Below are positions 51,892 through 60,790 of a stretch of 64,000 nucleotides of DNA, one piece after another. A model generated the notes under the pieces. That model made no database searches, was not told where the DNA came from, and saw only the letters and a list, made by a program, of their open reading frames with translations. Made by a program: the position numbers and the translations under genes. Numbering within the stretch: position 1 is the stretch's first letter; each line of letters opens with the position of its first letter. Source of the DNA: Aeromonas enteropelogenes (GTDB taxonomy: Bacteria > Pseudomonadota > Gammaproteobacteria > Enterobacterales > Aeromonadaceae). The stretch covers positions 124,001 to 188,000 of the forward strand of contig NZ_CDCG01000046.1 in NCBI RefSeq assembly GCF_000819845.1, read 5' to 3'.

Positions 51892-52935
51892 TCAGCCTTT
51901 GTTGAGATAGCCCGCCAGCTGGCCGATCAGCCGCTTGCGCAGCTCACCGAGTTTGGGTTTCTCATCCGCGCACCAGGGCAGCGGGCGGCACGCCTCTATG
52001 GTGCGCAGACCAAGGCGAGCGGTGAGCAACCCTGCCCCCACCCCTTGCGCGGCGCGGGCCGAAAGCTTGGCGGTGAGCTCGGCCCCCAGCAAGTCCATCC
52101 CCACCTCGGTCACCAGCTCGGTGGCACCGGCGTAGAGCATGTTGCGAAACACCTGGCGAATGAGGCGAATGCGGCTCCAGTAACCAAGCTCGATGGCGTA
52201 GACATCGGCGATGTCCTCGATCATCCGCAGGTTGCGCCACAGCATCAGCATCATGTCGACGGTGGCAAGCGGGCTCAGGGCCACCAGCACGGCGGCTTCC
52301 CCCGACCACTTGGCCACCCGCGCCTGGGCCAGCTTGTCGCGCTCGCCGAGCACCAGCTGGCTGTAGAGGGTCAGCACCTCCCGATCGCTGTGGCTCTCGT
52401 CGAGCTGGCCAAGCCAGCTCTGGTATCCTTCGCGCCCCTTGTCACCGCTGCGCTCGGCCAGCTGTTCGCAGAACGCCTGCCCCTGCCCGACCCCTTGATG
52501 GGCCAGCAAGTCTTCGGCCCGCGAGCGCACATCCTGGCGCTTCTTGAGGGTGCGCAGCCGCAACCACTCGCGCCCCACCACCCCGGCGGTGCCCACCGCC
52601 ACCAGGCCGGAGGCCAGCAGCCAGGCGCAGCCCCAGAGCGGGGTGGTGAGAAATTGATCGTAGAGGAAGGCGCCATACTGCCCCAGGGAGAGCAGGCCGA
52701 CTGCCCCCAGCCCCCAGGCGAGCAGCCGATGACGCCGGCGCGGCCGCAGGGTCAGGGCCGGTTCCACCTCGGTGAGGGCATCGAGATCGTCGAGGCGCTC
52801 GAAGCTGGTCTCATCAAGACGCTGGGCGGGGGCCGGTGCTCGCTCCTCGCTCGCCACTTTGAGGGCTGGCTCCAGGATCACCTTGCCCTGCAGCGATGCG
52901 TTGGCATCCCCGTGCGGTTTTCTCTGATCGTTCAT
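51892..52935 (-). CDS. ycjF: YcjF family (DUF697) membrane protein
   Basis: 347 residues, start at 52935 behind AGGAG. A charged cytoplasmic N-terminus (1-70), two membrane segments (about 72-92 and 100-120), then a helical DUF697 domain (TVDMMLMLWRNLRMIEDIADVY, VFRNMLYAGATELV). In E. coli ycjX and ycjF belong to the psp regulon; the role is unclear. Last gene of the psp operon. Confidence 0.9.
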   Translation of the reverse strand: MNDQRKPHGDANASLQGKVILEPALKVASEERAPAPAQRLDETSFERLDDLDALTEVEPALTLRPRRRHRLLAWGLGAVGLLSLGQYGAFLYDQFLTTPLWGCAWLLASGLVAVGTAGVVGREWLRLRTLKKRQDVRSRAEDLLAHQGVGQGQAFCEQLAERSGDKGREGYQSWLGQLDESHSDREVLTLYSQLVLGERDKLAQARVAKWSGEAAVLVALSPLATVDMMLMLWRNLRMIEDIADVYAIELGYWSRIRLIRQVFRNMLYAGATELVTEVGMDLLGAELTAKLSARAAQGVGAGLLTARLGLRTIEACRPLPWCADEKPKLGELRKRLIGQLAGYLNKG

Positions 52936-52987
52936 CACTTTTTCTCCTGTACGCGGCGTGTCGGTACGGCACGACAGCGCGCACGAC

Positions 52988-54394
52988 TCATTCGAGATGA
53001 TCCCCGAGCAAAAACTCCAGCGCCGCATCGAGCCGGATATGGGGCAGCGCCTGATGGGCACTCATGGGCATGGGGCGAAACGCCTGAAAATCAAAGCCCT
53101 GGGTGTTCCACCATTGCGCGGGCGGAATATGGGAGGGCACCTCGCCCGGGAACAGCAAGAGCGGCTCACCCGAGAGGCTGGTGCCACGGATAGCGGGAAA
53201 CTCGCGGCCATTGGCCACCCCCTTGCCCACTTCGGTCGCCTTGATGGCGGCCAGCGCCAGGCACTCTGTGGCGATCCCCTCAAAGCGGGCCTGACCGCGA
53301 CCACTACGCACCAGATGCTGAAGCAGGGAGACCAGGGGACCGTGCTGCTCCGGCGTCACGTGATCCGCCTTGCTCGCCACAAACAGCAATTTGTCGATAC
53401 GCGGCGAGAAGAGCCGGCACCACCAGTTGCTCTTGCCGTAGGCAAAGCTCTCCATGATGCGAGCAATGGCCTGTTGCATGTCGCCAAAGCTGGCGGCGCC
53501 GGCATTAAGGGGCTGCAAACAGTCCACCAGCACGATCTGGCGATCAAAGCCCGCGAAGTGCTGCTCATAAAAACCCTGCACCAGGTGCTGCTTGTACTGC
53601 TCAAAACGCTGCTTGAGGGTGGTGTAGAGGGTGCCATCGACGGGCTCACCGGCAGGCTTGTCCCACACCCAGGGCACAAACTGCAGCATGGGGGCACCAG
53701 CATACTCCCCCGGCAGCACGAAGCGACCGGGCTGGATAAGGTGCAGTCCCAGCTCCCGCTTGCAGGCGTGCAGATAGTCGGTATAGCGCTCGGCAAGCTG
53801 GGCGACCGGCCGCTCCTCGAAGCCTTGATCCGCTTGCCAGGCGGGCGTCAGCCAGCCGGCGGCAAGGGTTTGCAACTCGGGGCGGCGCAGCTGATCACGC
53901 ACTTGCTCGCTCCACTGCTCATAACTCATCTCAAGTAACGGCAGATCGAGCAGCCACTCCCCCGGATAGTCCACCAGATCCACGTAGAGGGTGGAGATCT
54001 CCCCCAGGTGCTTGCGCAGGGGATGACGGGTGCGATAACGGATTTCGAGGCGTACCTCGGCTACCCCGCGAGTGGGCTCGGGCCAGGCCGGCGGATCGCC
54101 AAACAGGGAGTCGAGGCCGCGCTCGTAGGCAAAGGTGGGAATGTGGGGATTTTGCTGCGGCACCCGGCGGGCACCGAGAATGCGCCCCTGGCGCAGGGCA
54201 TCCCACAGAGGCAGACGGCCGTCAATAGCTGCATGTTCCAGCTGGTTGACCAGGGCGGTGATGAAGGCGGTCTTGCCGCTGCGAGAGAGGCCGGTCACCG
54301 CCAGCCGGATGTGGCGATCCCGAACCCGGTTCACCACGTCGTTCGCCTTGTGTTGCAGGCGATTCAACTTCTGTTCCAGTTTATTGAGTATCAA
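52988..54394 (-). CDS. ycjX: YcjX family (DUF463) P-loop ATPase, TTG start
   Basis: 468 residues, near E. coli YcjX (465). P-loop GLSRSGKTAF at about 39-48, VDYPGEWLLDLPLLEM, RQIVLVDCLQPLNAG, LFVASKADHVTPEQH and the C-terminal LPHIRLDAALEFLLGD. There is no ATG in the reading frame between 54553 and the P-loop. The TTG at 54394, after GGGA, gives MILNKLEQKLNRLQ, which aligns with E. coli MKRLQSEL. Psp-regulon member with an unknown NTPase role. Separated from pspC by a hairpin. Confidence 0.9.
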   Translation of the reverse strand: MILNKLEQKLNRLQHKANDVVNRVRDRHIRLAVTGLSRSGKTAFITALVNQLEHAAIDGRLPLWDALRQGRILGARRVPQQNPHIPTFAYERGLDSLFGDPPAWPEPTRGVAEVRLEIRYRTRHPLRKHLGEISTLYVDLVDYPGEWLLDLPLLEMSYEQWSEQVRDQLRRPELQTLAAGWLTPAWQADQGFEERPVAQLAERYTDYLHACKRELGLHLIQPGRFVLPGEYAGAPMLQFVPWVWDKPAGEPVDGTLYTTLKQRFEQYKQHLVQGFYEQHFAGFDRQIVLVDCLQPLNAGAASFGDMQQAIARIMESFAYGKSNWWCRLFSPRIDKLLFVASKADHVTPEQHGPLVSLLQHLVRSGRGQARFEGIATECLALAAIKATEVGKGVANGREFPAIRGTSLSGEPLLLFPGEVPSHIPPAQWWNTQGFDFQAFRPMPMSAHQALPHIRLDAALEFLLGDHLE

Positions 54395-54495
54395 GGCTGA
54401 TCCCGTTCTCCCTAGCTTGGTGATTGGGTTGGTGATGGTGTTACTGATTGGCTTGGATAGTCTCCCCGTCCAAACACTCGCCTCTGCCGATGGGC

Positions 54496-54523
54496 ACCTG
54501 CCGCCACCTTGGTGGCGGCAGGT
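54496..54523 (-). promoter_or_regulatory. Intercistronic hairpin between pspC and ycjX
   Basis: Perfect 13-bp inverted repeat ACCTGCCGCCACC/GGTGGCGGCAGGT with a 2-nt centre and no T-run. Likely an mRNA stabiliser or partial attenuator that sets pspABC above ycjXF. Confidence 0.55.
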
Positions 54524-54567
54524 ACCTGTCTGCGGGGTGAGAGGTTCGCACAAGGCCGGTGGCTGGC

Positions 54568-54972
54568 TTACAGCTTGCGAAACTCCCGCTGCAGGGTGAA
54601 CTCCTTGGAGGTCACCAGCTTCTCGATCTGCTGCAACCTGGGCTCCAGTGCATCGAGCTCGCGATTAATCCGCCCCAGAGCCTGATGGGGGGTGATCCCC
54701 GCCTGCCAGCTGCGCGCCTTCATTCGTACCTCGGCAAAGGCCTCTTCCTCCTGCTCATAGAGAGTGACCGGCTTCTTGTCGAGCAGAAACCAGGCCGCCA
54801 TATAAGCCGTGAAGGTAATAAAGCCGGCGAAGATGAGGCCACTGATGGCCAGCAGGCGCACGATCCAGGTCTCCACCCCGAAATAGTCGGCAAGACCGGC
54901 GCAGACCCCCGCTATCTTGCCCTGGCGGGGATCGCGATAGAGATTGCGCCCCTCACGATACGCGCTGTTCAT
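54568..54972 (-). CDS. pspC: Phage shock protein C
   Basis: 134-residue inner-membrane PspC. N-terminal NLYRDPRQGKIAGVCAGLADYF is the family signature, then one membrane helix (about 40-66) and a C-terminal leucine-rich coiled coil (about 95-125). With PspB it senses envelope stress and draws PspA away from PspF. Start overlaps the pspB stop by four bases. Confidence 0.94.
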   Translation of the reverse strand: MNSAYREGRNLYRDPRQGKIAGVCAGLADYFGVETWIVRLLAISGLIFAGFITFTAYMAAWFLLDKKPVTLYEQEEEAFAEVRMKARSWQAGITPHQALGRINRELDALEPRLQQIEKLVTSKEFTLQREFRKL

Positions 54973-55205
54973 ACCTTGTTCCTCCAGCCCGGGACTTCAG
55001 CGTCCAGAATCGACTCGAGTGCCCCGACCCGCTCCTGCATCTTCTCAGCACGGGCCAGCAGCCCTTGCAGCTGCTCCCGCTCGCTATCGGCCAACCCGGC
55101 GCCGATCCGCCCCTTGGCCCGGTAGTGCAGCACCAGCCAGATGGGAGCCACCACCACCATGAAGACCACCATGGGAACCATCAATACACCCAGCAGATCT
55201 TCCAT
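54969..55205 (-). CDS. pspB: Phage shock protein B
   Basis: 78 residues: one N-terminal membrane helix (about 5-26), then a cytoplasmic coiled coil (REQLQGLLARAEKMQERVGAL). Start behind GGGGGAG in the end of pspA, with only 3 bases between. Partner of PspC. Confidence 0.93.
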   Translation of the reverse strand: MEDLLGVLMVPMVVFMVVVAPIWLVLHYRAKGRIGAGLADSEREQLQGLLARAEKMQERVGALESILDAEVPGWRNKV

Positions 55206-55208
55206 CTG

Positions 55209-55889
55209 TTACTCCCCCTGTTTCGGCGCACTGTCGCCCTGGCCCAGCTTCTGACGCATGGCCTCGAGTTCGCGGCTTATCTGATCGTCCACCTCCAGCT
55301 CGGCAAACTGTTGATCCAGCGCCTTGTCGGACTGTCCCAGATCGGCGCGGGCCTCCATCTCGTCGATGCGACGCTCCATGCGCTCGAACTTGCTGACCAC
55401 CGCCTGGCTGTCACCACGGGCCACCTGGCTCTGCACGTTGAGACGGCTGCTGGCCGCTTCGCTGCGAATGGCCATCGCTTTTTGGCGGGCGCGGGCATCT
55501 TCGAGCTTGGCTTCCAGCTGACGGATCTCCTCCCCCAGCTTCTCGATGCCGCTGTCCACCGCCTGCTGCTCGCGCAGGAGCGCATCGGCCAGCTCGGTCT
55601 GCTTTTTCTTCTCGATGAGGGCGGCGCGGGCCAGATCCTCACGTCCCTTGGTCAGGGCCAGTTCGGCCTTGGCCTGCCACTCGTCCACCCGCTCCTGATG
55701 ACGGGCGACCTGACGGCCGATCTCTTTCTGGCTGGCGAGGAAGCGGGCCAGATTGGAGCGCTCCTTCACCAATTCGTCTTCCATCTCCTGGATGATCAGG
55801 CGCACCATCTTCTGGGGATCTTCTGCCTTGTCGAGCAGGGCCGTCAGGTTGGAATTGATGATGTCGGCCAGACGGGAAAAAATACTCAT
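55209..55889 (-). CDS. pspA: Phage shock protein A
   Basis: 226-residue ESCRT-III/Vipp1-family effector. N-terminal amphipathic helix MSIFSRLADIINSNLTALLDKA, then long coiled coils (25-185). EDPQKMVRLIIQEMEDELV is the region that contacts PspF. Binds PspF and blocks it under calm conditions, and coats damaged inner membrane under stress. First gene after the sigma-54 promoter. Confidence 0.96.
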   Translation of the reverse strand: MSIFSRLADIINSNLTALLDKAEDPQKMVRLIIQEMEDELVKERSNLARFLASQKEIGRQVARHQERVDEWQAKAELALTKGREDLARAALIEKKKQTELADALLREQQAVDSGIEKLGEEIRQLEAKLEDARARQKAMAIRSEAASSRLNVQSQVARGDSQAVVSKFERMERRIDEMEARADLGQSDKALDQQFAELEVDDQISRELEAMRQKLGQGDSAPKQGE

Positions 55890-55936
55890 GATTGCACTCC
55901 TGTTATTGGCATGGCGTTGTTTCTCCATTGACAATG

Positions 55937-55951
55937 GCAACTTGTGTGCCA
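55937..55951 (-). promoter_or_regulatory. Sigma-54 promoter of the psp operon
   Basis: Read on the minus strand: TGGCAC-ACAAG-TTGC, a perfect match to TGGCAC-N5-TTGC, about 48 bp upstream of pspA. Needs the enhancer-binding activator PspF encoded divergently. Confidence 0.9.
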
Positions 55952-56024
55952 ATCTGGAACGAAATTTAACTCTTTGATTTATATGGGGGCAGAATGATCG
56001 CGCTTCAAGGTGTCCGGTACAAGT

Positions 56025-56050
56025 GGTGATAAAAATCACCAACTTTTGGT
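56025..56050. promoter_or_regulatory. Candidate PspF enhancer sites (overlapping palindromes)
   Basis: GGTGAT-AAAA-ATCACC (56025-56040, perfect) overlaps ACCAA-CTT-TTGGT (56038-56050, perfect). They lie about 75-100 bp upstream of the sigma-54 -24 box, right for UAS elements, and just before pspF, where binding could autoregulate it. Confidence 0.5.
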
Positions 56051-56086
56051 AAGATTGACCAGCTTTTATAACCGACAGGGATCACT

Positions 56087-57151
56087 ATGACCACGGCCAC
56101 GGAAAGCCTGCTGGGAGAATCCAACGCGTTTCTCGAGATCATTGAGCAGGCCTCACGCCTCGCCCCGCTGCGCAAACCCGTGCTGATCATCGGTGAGCGG
56201 GGAACCGGCAAGGAGCTCATCGCCCACCGCCTACATTATCTCTCGACGCGCTGGGATCAAAGCTTTGTCACCGTCAACTGCGCCACCCTGAGCGAGAGTC
56301 TGCTGGAAACCGAGCTGTTCGGTCACGAGGCGGGCTCCTTCACCGGCGCGGCCAAGCGCCACCAGGGGCGCTTCGAGCGGGCCGACGGCGGCACCCTGTT
56401 TCTCGACGAGCTGGCCACCACCAGCGCCCGGGTGCAGGAGAAACTGCTGCGGGTCATCGAATATGGCGAGTTCGAACGGGTCGGTGGTGCCAAGCCCCTC
56501 AAGGTAGATGTTCGGCTGGTGTGCGCCACCAACGAGGATCTGCCGGCGCTGGCGGCCAAGGGGCAATTTCGCCACGATCTGCTGGACCGGCTCGCCTTTG
56601 ACGTCATCACCCTGCCCCCGCTGCGCGAGCGCCGGGAAGACATTCTGATGCTGGCAGAGCATTTTGCCCACGGCATGACCCGGGAGCTGGGCTATCCGCT
56701 GTTCGCCGGGTTCTCGCGAAAAGCGACCCAGCTGCTGCTGGACTACCCTTGGCCTGGCAACGTGCGGGAGCTGAAGAACGTGGTGGAGCGCAGCATCTAC
56801 CGTCAGGGCAATCCCCAGTTGCCGCTGTCGGATCTGGTGATCAATCCCTTCGACTCCCCTTGGCGGCCGCGCCAAACGGCGGTCGCCACAACGCCAGCCA
56901 TACCGGAAGAGCGCTCTGTTCCTGCGGGCGGGATGACGCCCCTCCTGGCCCTGCCGCTCGATCTGAAGCAGGCGGTGGCGGAGTACGAGATTAATTTACT
57001 CAAGCAAGCGATGCAGCAATCCCAGTATAATCAGCGCAAAGCCGCCCAACTGCTGGCCTTAAGCTATCACCAGTTCCGTGGCATGCTACGCAAGTATCAG
57101 TTGCAAGATGGTGACAATGATGCAGAACAGGACCAGACGGAGATCGGTTGA
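56087..57151 (+). CDS. pspF: Psp operon activator PspF
   Basis: Sigma-54 enhancer-binding protein of 354 residues with no receiver domain, as in E. coli. AAA+ with GERGTGKELIAHRLHY, sigma-54 contact loop GSFTGA (Ser for the usual Ala, still GxFTGA), Walker B GTLFLDELAT, R-fingers in RHDLLDRLAFD. C-terminal HTH (YNQRKAAQLLALSYHQFRGML). Inhibited by PspA. Divergent from pspA and followed by sapA after 63 bp. Confidence 0.95.
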   Translation: MTTATESLLGESNAFLEIIEQASRLAPLRKPVLIIGERGTGKELIAHRLHYLSTRWDQSFVTVNCATLSESLLETELFGHEAGSFTGAAKRHQGRFERADGGTLFLDELATTSARVQEKLLRVIEYGEFERVGGAKPLKVDVRLVCATNEDLPALAAKGQFRHDLLDRLAFDVITLPPLRERREDILMLAEHFAHGMTRELGYPLFAGFSRKATQLLLDYPWPGNVRELKNVVERSIYRQGNPQLPLSDLVINPFDSPWRPRQTAVATTPAIPEERSVPAGGMTPLLALPLDLKQAVAEYEINLLKQAMQQSQYNQRKAAQLLALSYHQFRGMLRKYQLQDGDNDAEQDQTEIG

Positions 57152-57214
57152 GACCGGCTCTCGCGACACGCCAGCCACGACGCTGTCACCTTCGTATAAA
57201 AACATGGTTAGACA

Positions 57215-58816
57215 ATGAGAATGCTCAAACCCTTGCTGCTCGGTCTGCTGGTGCTGGTCACCGGCTGCCAGAAGCAGTCCGAGGCCTCGAAAACCGGGCT
57301 CATTTACTGCGCCGAGGGCTCTCCCCTCTCCTTCAACCCCCATGTCTCCAATTCGGGGGTGACGCTGGACGCCAGTGCCCGTCCGCTCTATGACCGCCTG
57401 CTGGAGGTCAACCCCAATACCCTGACGCTGGAGCCGGCCCTGGCGAGCAAGTGGCAGATAAGCGAGGATGGCCTCACCTATACCCTGACCCTGCGCCAGG
57501 GCGTCACGTTTCACCAGACCCCCTGGTTTACGCCGACCCGCACCCTCAACGCCGAGGATGTGGTCTTCACCTACGCGCGCCAGCTCGATCTCCTTCATCC
57601 CTATCACCAGGTTTCCGGCGGCGATTACCCCTATTTCTACAGCCTGGGGCAGGATCAGCTGATCAAGCGGGTCTACGCGAAAGATCCGCAGACAGTGGTG
57701 TTCGAGCTCAACCAGCCCAATGCCTCCTTCCTCGCCACCCTGGCCAGCGACTATGCGGTGATCCTCTCCGCCGAATATGCCGATCAGATGCTCAAAGCCG
57801 GCACCCCGGCGCTGCTCGACAACCGCCCCATCGGCACCGGCCCCTTCCGCTTCAAGGAGTACCGCCACAACGAGTTCATCCGCTACCTGCGCCACCCCGG
57901 CTACTGGGGCGGCGAGGCTAGGATTGAACAGCTGGTCTACGACATCACTCCCAGATCTTCCAAGCGACTGGCCAAACTGCTGACCGGCGAGTGCGACGTG
58001 ATGAGCACCCCGGTTGCCAGCCAGCTGTCAGTGATCAAGCAGCACCCGGATCTCAACCTGTCGGTCCAGTCCGGGATGAACGTCGCCTTCCTGGCCCTCA
58101 ATACCCGCAAGCCGCCGTTTAACGACATCAAGGTACGCCAGGCCATCGCCAGCGCCATCAATGTCGACAATCTGCTGCAGGCGGTCTACTTCGATACAGG
58201 CTTGCCCGCAAACAGTCTGCTGCCGCCCCTCTCCTGGGGTTACAACCCGAGCCTGCCCCAACGCAAGCAGGACCTGAAACGGGCCCGCCTACTGCTCAAA
58301 CAGGCGGGTCTGGAGCAGGGTTTCGAGATGCAGGTGCTGGTGCAGCCGGACGCCCGCCCCTACAACCCAGATGCCATCAAGACCGCCCAACTGATGCGCA
58401 ATGATCTCGCCAGGGTGGGGATCAGGCTCAAGATAGTGCAGCAGGCCTGGCCCGTCATTGAGCGCCGCCTCATGAAGGGGCAGTATGACAGCCTGCTGTC
58501 TGGCTGGATTGCCGACAACGCCGACCCGGACAACTTCTTTCGCCAGCTGCTGAGTTGCTCGGCGGTGGAGCGGGGCAACAACTACAGCCGCTGGTGCAAC
58601 CCGGCCTTCGATCAGTTGCTTGACGATGCGGTCACCACACCCCAGCTGGCGTTTCGGCTGCGCAACTACTATTACGCCCAGACCCTGCTCAACGAGCAGT
58701 TGCCGCTCATTCCGCTGGCCCATGCCTTGCGCACCCAGATCAGCCGCAGCGATATCGAGGGGCTGCAGCTGATGCCCTTTGGTGGCACAGTCTTCAATCA
58801 GGCCTACAGGGAGTAA
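57215..58816 (+). CDS. sapA: Peptide ABC transporter substrate-binding lipoprotein SapA
   Basis: 533-residue SBP_bac_5 protein. It has a lipobox (LVTGC, Cys18), so it should be tethered to the inner membrane, unlike E. coli SapA, which I recall with an ordinary signal peptide. Core: RPLYDRLLEVNPNTLTLEPALASKW, NRPIGTGPFRFKEYRHNEF, GMNVAFLALNTRKPPFND. Sap importers bind antimicrobial peptides or heme in pathogens, and E. coli SapBCDF exports putrescine; the substrate here is open. ATGs at 57215 and 57221 are both possible starts. Confidence 0.92.
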   Translation: MRMLKPLLLGLLVLVTGCQKQSEASKTGLIYCAEGSPLSFNPHVSNSGVTLDASARPLYDRLLEVNPNTLTLEPALASKWQISEDGLTYTLTLRQGVTFHQTPWFTPTRTLNAEDVVFTYARQLDLLHPYHQVSGGDYPYFYSLGQDQLIKRVYAKDPQTVVFELNQPNASFLATLASDYAVILSAEYADQMLKAGTPALLDNRPIGTGPFRFKEYRHNEFIRYLRHPGYWGGEARIEQLVYDITPRSSKRLAKLLTGECDVMSTPVASQLSVIKQHPDLNLSVQSGMNVAFLALNTRKPPFNDIKVRQAIASAINVDNLLQAVYFDTGLPANSLLPPLSWGYNPSLPQRKQDLKRARLLLKQAGLEQGFEMQVLVQPDARPYNPDAIKTAQLMRNDLARVGIRLKIVQQAWPVIERRLMKGQYDSLLSGWIADNADPDNFFRQLLSCSAVERGNNYSRWCNPAFDQLLDDAVTTPQLAFRLRNYYYAQTLLNEQLPLIPLAHALRTQISRSDIEGLQLMPFGGTVFNQAYRE

Positions 58817-58818
58817 GC

Positions 58819-59778
58819 ATGTTTCTCTACACCTTGCGTCGCATCAACCTGCTGCTCATCACCCTGCTGGCGCTGACCCTGGTCGCCTATCTGCTGGAGT
58901 ATCGCCTCATCGGCCACGAGCTCAGTTTCTGGCGCGGCTATCCCGACTTCCTGCGCCGCATCCTGGCCGGCGATCTGGGGCTCTCCAGCGTCTCCGGGCT
59001 GCCGGTACTGGACGAGATCCGCCACTACTTCCCCGCCACCCTGATCCTCTGCTTCGCGGCCTTTGCCATCTCGCTGCTGGTGGGGATTCCCCTTGGCACC
59101 CTGGCCGCCCTCTATCAGGGACGGGGGCTCGATCTCTCCATCATGACGGCGGGACTGATCGGCTATGCCGTCCCCGTGTTCTGGCTGGCCCTGCTGGTGG
59201 TGATGCTCTTCTCGCTGGATCTCGGCTGGCTGCCTGCCTCCGGCCAGATCAGCCTGCTTTATGACGTGCCCACCATCACCGGCATCGCCCTGATCGATGT
59301 ACTGCTGAGCCACGAACCCTGGCGGGAGGCGGCGCTGCACGATGCCCTGCGCCACCTCATTCTCCCCTCCCTGGTGCTGGCGGTAGTGCCCACCACCGAG
59401 GTGATCCGCCATGTGCGCAGCTCCCTCATCGACGTGATGAAGCAGAACTACATCAAGGCGGCGGCGAGCCGCGGCCTCTCCCGGGCCCAGATCGTCTGGC
59501 GTCATGGCCTGAAAAATGCCCTGCCCCCGGTGCTGCCCCTGCTCGGCCTGCAGCTTGGCAGCGTGCTCACCTCCGCCATGATCACCGAGGTGGTGTTCGA
59601 GTGGCACGGCATTGGCCGCTGGCTCATCAGCAGCATCGCCCTGCAGGACTACGCCGCCATTCGCGGCGCTACCCTGGTGGTGGCCAGTTTCGTGATTTTC
59701 ATCAGCGTCAGCACCGAGTTGCTGACCACCCTTATCTATCCGGCGAGGCGCAAAGAGTTGTATGCCAGACAAGATTGA
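58819..59778 (+). CDS. sapB: Sap transporter permease SapB
   Basis: 319 residues, DppB-type permease with six predicted helices. EAA loop region KAAASRGLSRAQIVWRHGLKNALPPVLP. Start two bases after the sapA stop, with GGGAG inside the sapA end. Confidence 0.93.
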   Translation: MFLYTLRRINLLLITLLALTLVAYLLEYRLIGHELSFWRGYPDFLRRILAGDLGLSSVSGLPVLDEIRHYFPATLILCFAAFAISLLVGIPLGTLAALYQGRGLDLSIMTAGLIGYAVPVFWLALLVVMLFSLDLGWLPASGQISLLYDVPTITGIALIDVLLSHEPWREAALHDALRHLILPSLVLAVVPTTEVIRHVRSSLIDVMKQNYIKAAASRGLSRAQIVWRHGLKNALPPVLPLLGLQLGSVLTSAMITEVVFEWHGIGRWLISSIALQDYAAIRGATLVVASFVIFISVSTELLTTLIYPARRKELYARQD

Positions 59779-59813
59779 ACGCGCTCATGGCGTAACCCGG
59801 AGCCAGGTATCCT

Positions 59814-60707
59814 ATGCAAGATAAATCGAACATCTATCCCGAGCTCAAGATCCTCTCCCCCATGGAGCAGACCTGGGCTGCCTATCGCCGCAATCCCCTG
59901 GCGATGGCGGGGCTCTGGTGCTTCCTGCTGCTGATCGCCATCACCCTGTTCGGACCGCTGCTGGTGCCCTACGGCATTGACGAGCAGCATCCCACCCACC
60001 TGTTGCTGGCCCCCTCCTGGTCCAACAACGGCAACATCGATTACTTCCTCGGCACCGACGATCTGGGCCGTGACATGCTCTCCCGCCTGGTGGTGGGCGC
60101 ACGCCTCACCTTCGGTTATGCACTGGTAGTAGTGGTCATCGCCCTGGTGGTGGGTTCGGCCATCGGCATCCTGGGGGGCATGAGCAAGGGGCTCAAATCG
60201 AGCGTGCTGCACCACCTGCTCGATACCCTGCTCTCCATCCCCTCCCTGCTGCTGGCGATCCTGGTGGTCGCCATCCTGGGGCCAGGCCTGTTCAACACCC
60301 TGATCGCCATCACGCTGGCGCTGATCCCCCCTTTCATCCGCGCCACCTACAACGCGGTGCACGCCGAGATGCAAAAGGAGTACATCACCGCAAGCCGCCT
60401 CGATGGTTCGCCCCCTTTCCGGATCATGCGCCTCGCCATCCTGCCCAATATCGTCGAAACCCTGGTGACCCAGACCACCCGTACCCTGTCGGCCGCCATC
60501 CTCGACATCTCGGCGGTGGGCTTTCTCGGTCTCGGCGCCCAGTCGCCGCAACCCGAGTGGGGGGCCATGCTCGGCGACTCGGGGGATCTCATCTACCTCG
60601 CCCCCTGGACCGTGACCCTGCCCGGCATCGCCATCCTGTTCAGCGTGCTGGTGACCAACCTGGTGGGGGAAGGCATTCGTGAGGCACTCAAGGAGGGGAA
60701 TGACTGA
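59814..60707 (+). CDS. sapC: Sap transporter permease SapC
   Basis: 297 residues, DppC-type permease. N-terminal cytoplasmic stretch, then about six helices; FFLGTDDLGRDMLSRLVVGARL-type motif (FLGTDDLGRDMLSRLVVGAR) and EAA loop TASRLDGSPPFRIMRLAILP. Its stop shares a base with the ATG of a 27-codon ORF (TGATG). Confidence 0.93.
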   Translation: MQDKSNIYPELKILSPMEQTWAAYRRNPLAMAGLWCFLLLIAITLFGPLLVPYGIDEQHPTHLLLAPSWSNNGNIDYFLGTDDLGRDMLSRLVVGARLTFGYALVVVVIALVVGSAIGILGGMSKGLKSSVLHHLLDTLLSIPSLLLAILVVAILGPGLFNTLIAITLALIPPFIRATYNAVHAEMQKEYITASRLDGSPPFRIMRLAILPNIVETLVTQTTRTLSAAILDISAVGFLGLGAQSPQPEWGAMLGDSGDLIYLAPWTVTLPGIAILFSVLVTNLVGEGIREALKEGND

Positions 60708-60790
60708 TGCATCCCCTGTTCGATAACGCCCATGTCAGCACCGGCGCCGTGGCGCGCCCAGTGCCACATCGTCATGAGGAAGGTCACTGA
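60707..60790 (+). CDS. 27-codon ORF coupled between sapC and sapD
   Basis: Would encode [20 protein letters not shown] then HRHEEGH (five His). AGGAGGGG at 60691-60698, eight bases before the ATG, is stronger than the site for sapD. Its ATG overlaps the sapC stop and its TGA overlaps the sapD ATG, both as TGATG. It may be a real microprotein or a translational relay that carries ribosomes into sapD. No homology is recognised. Confidence 0.5.
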   Translation: MHPLFDNAHVSTGAVARPVPHRHEEGH

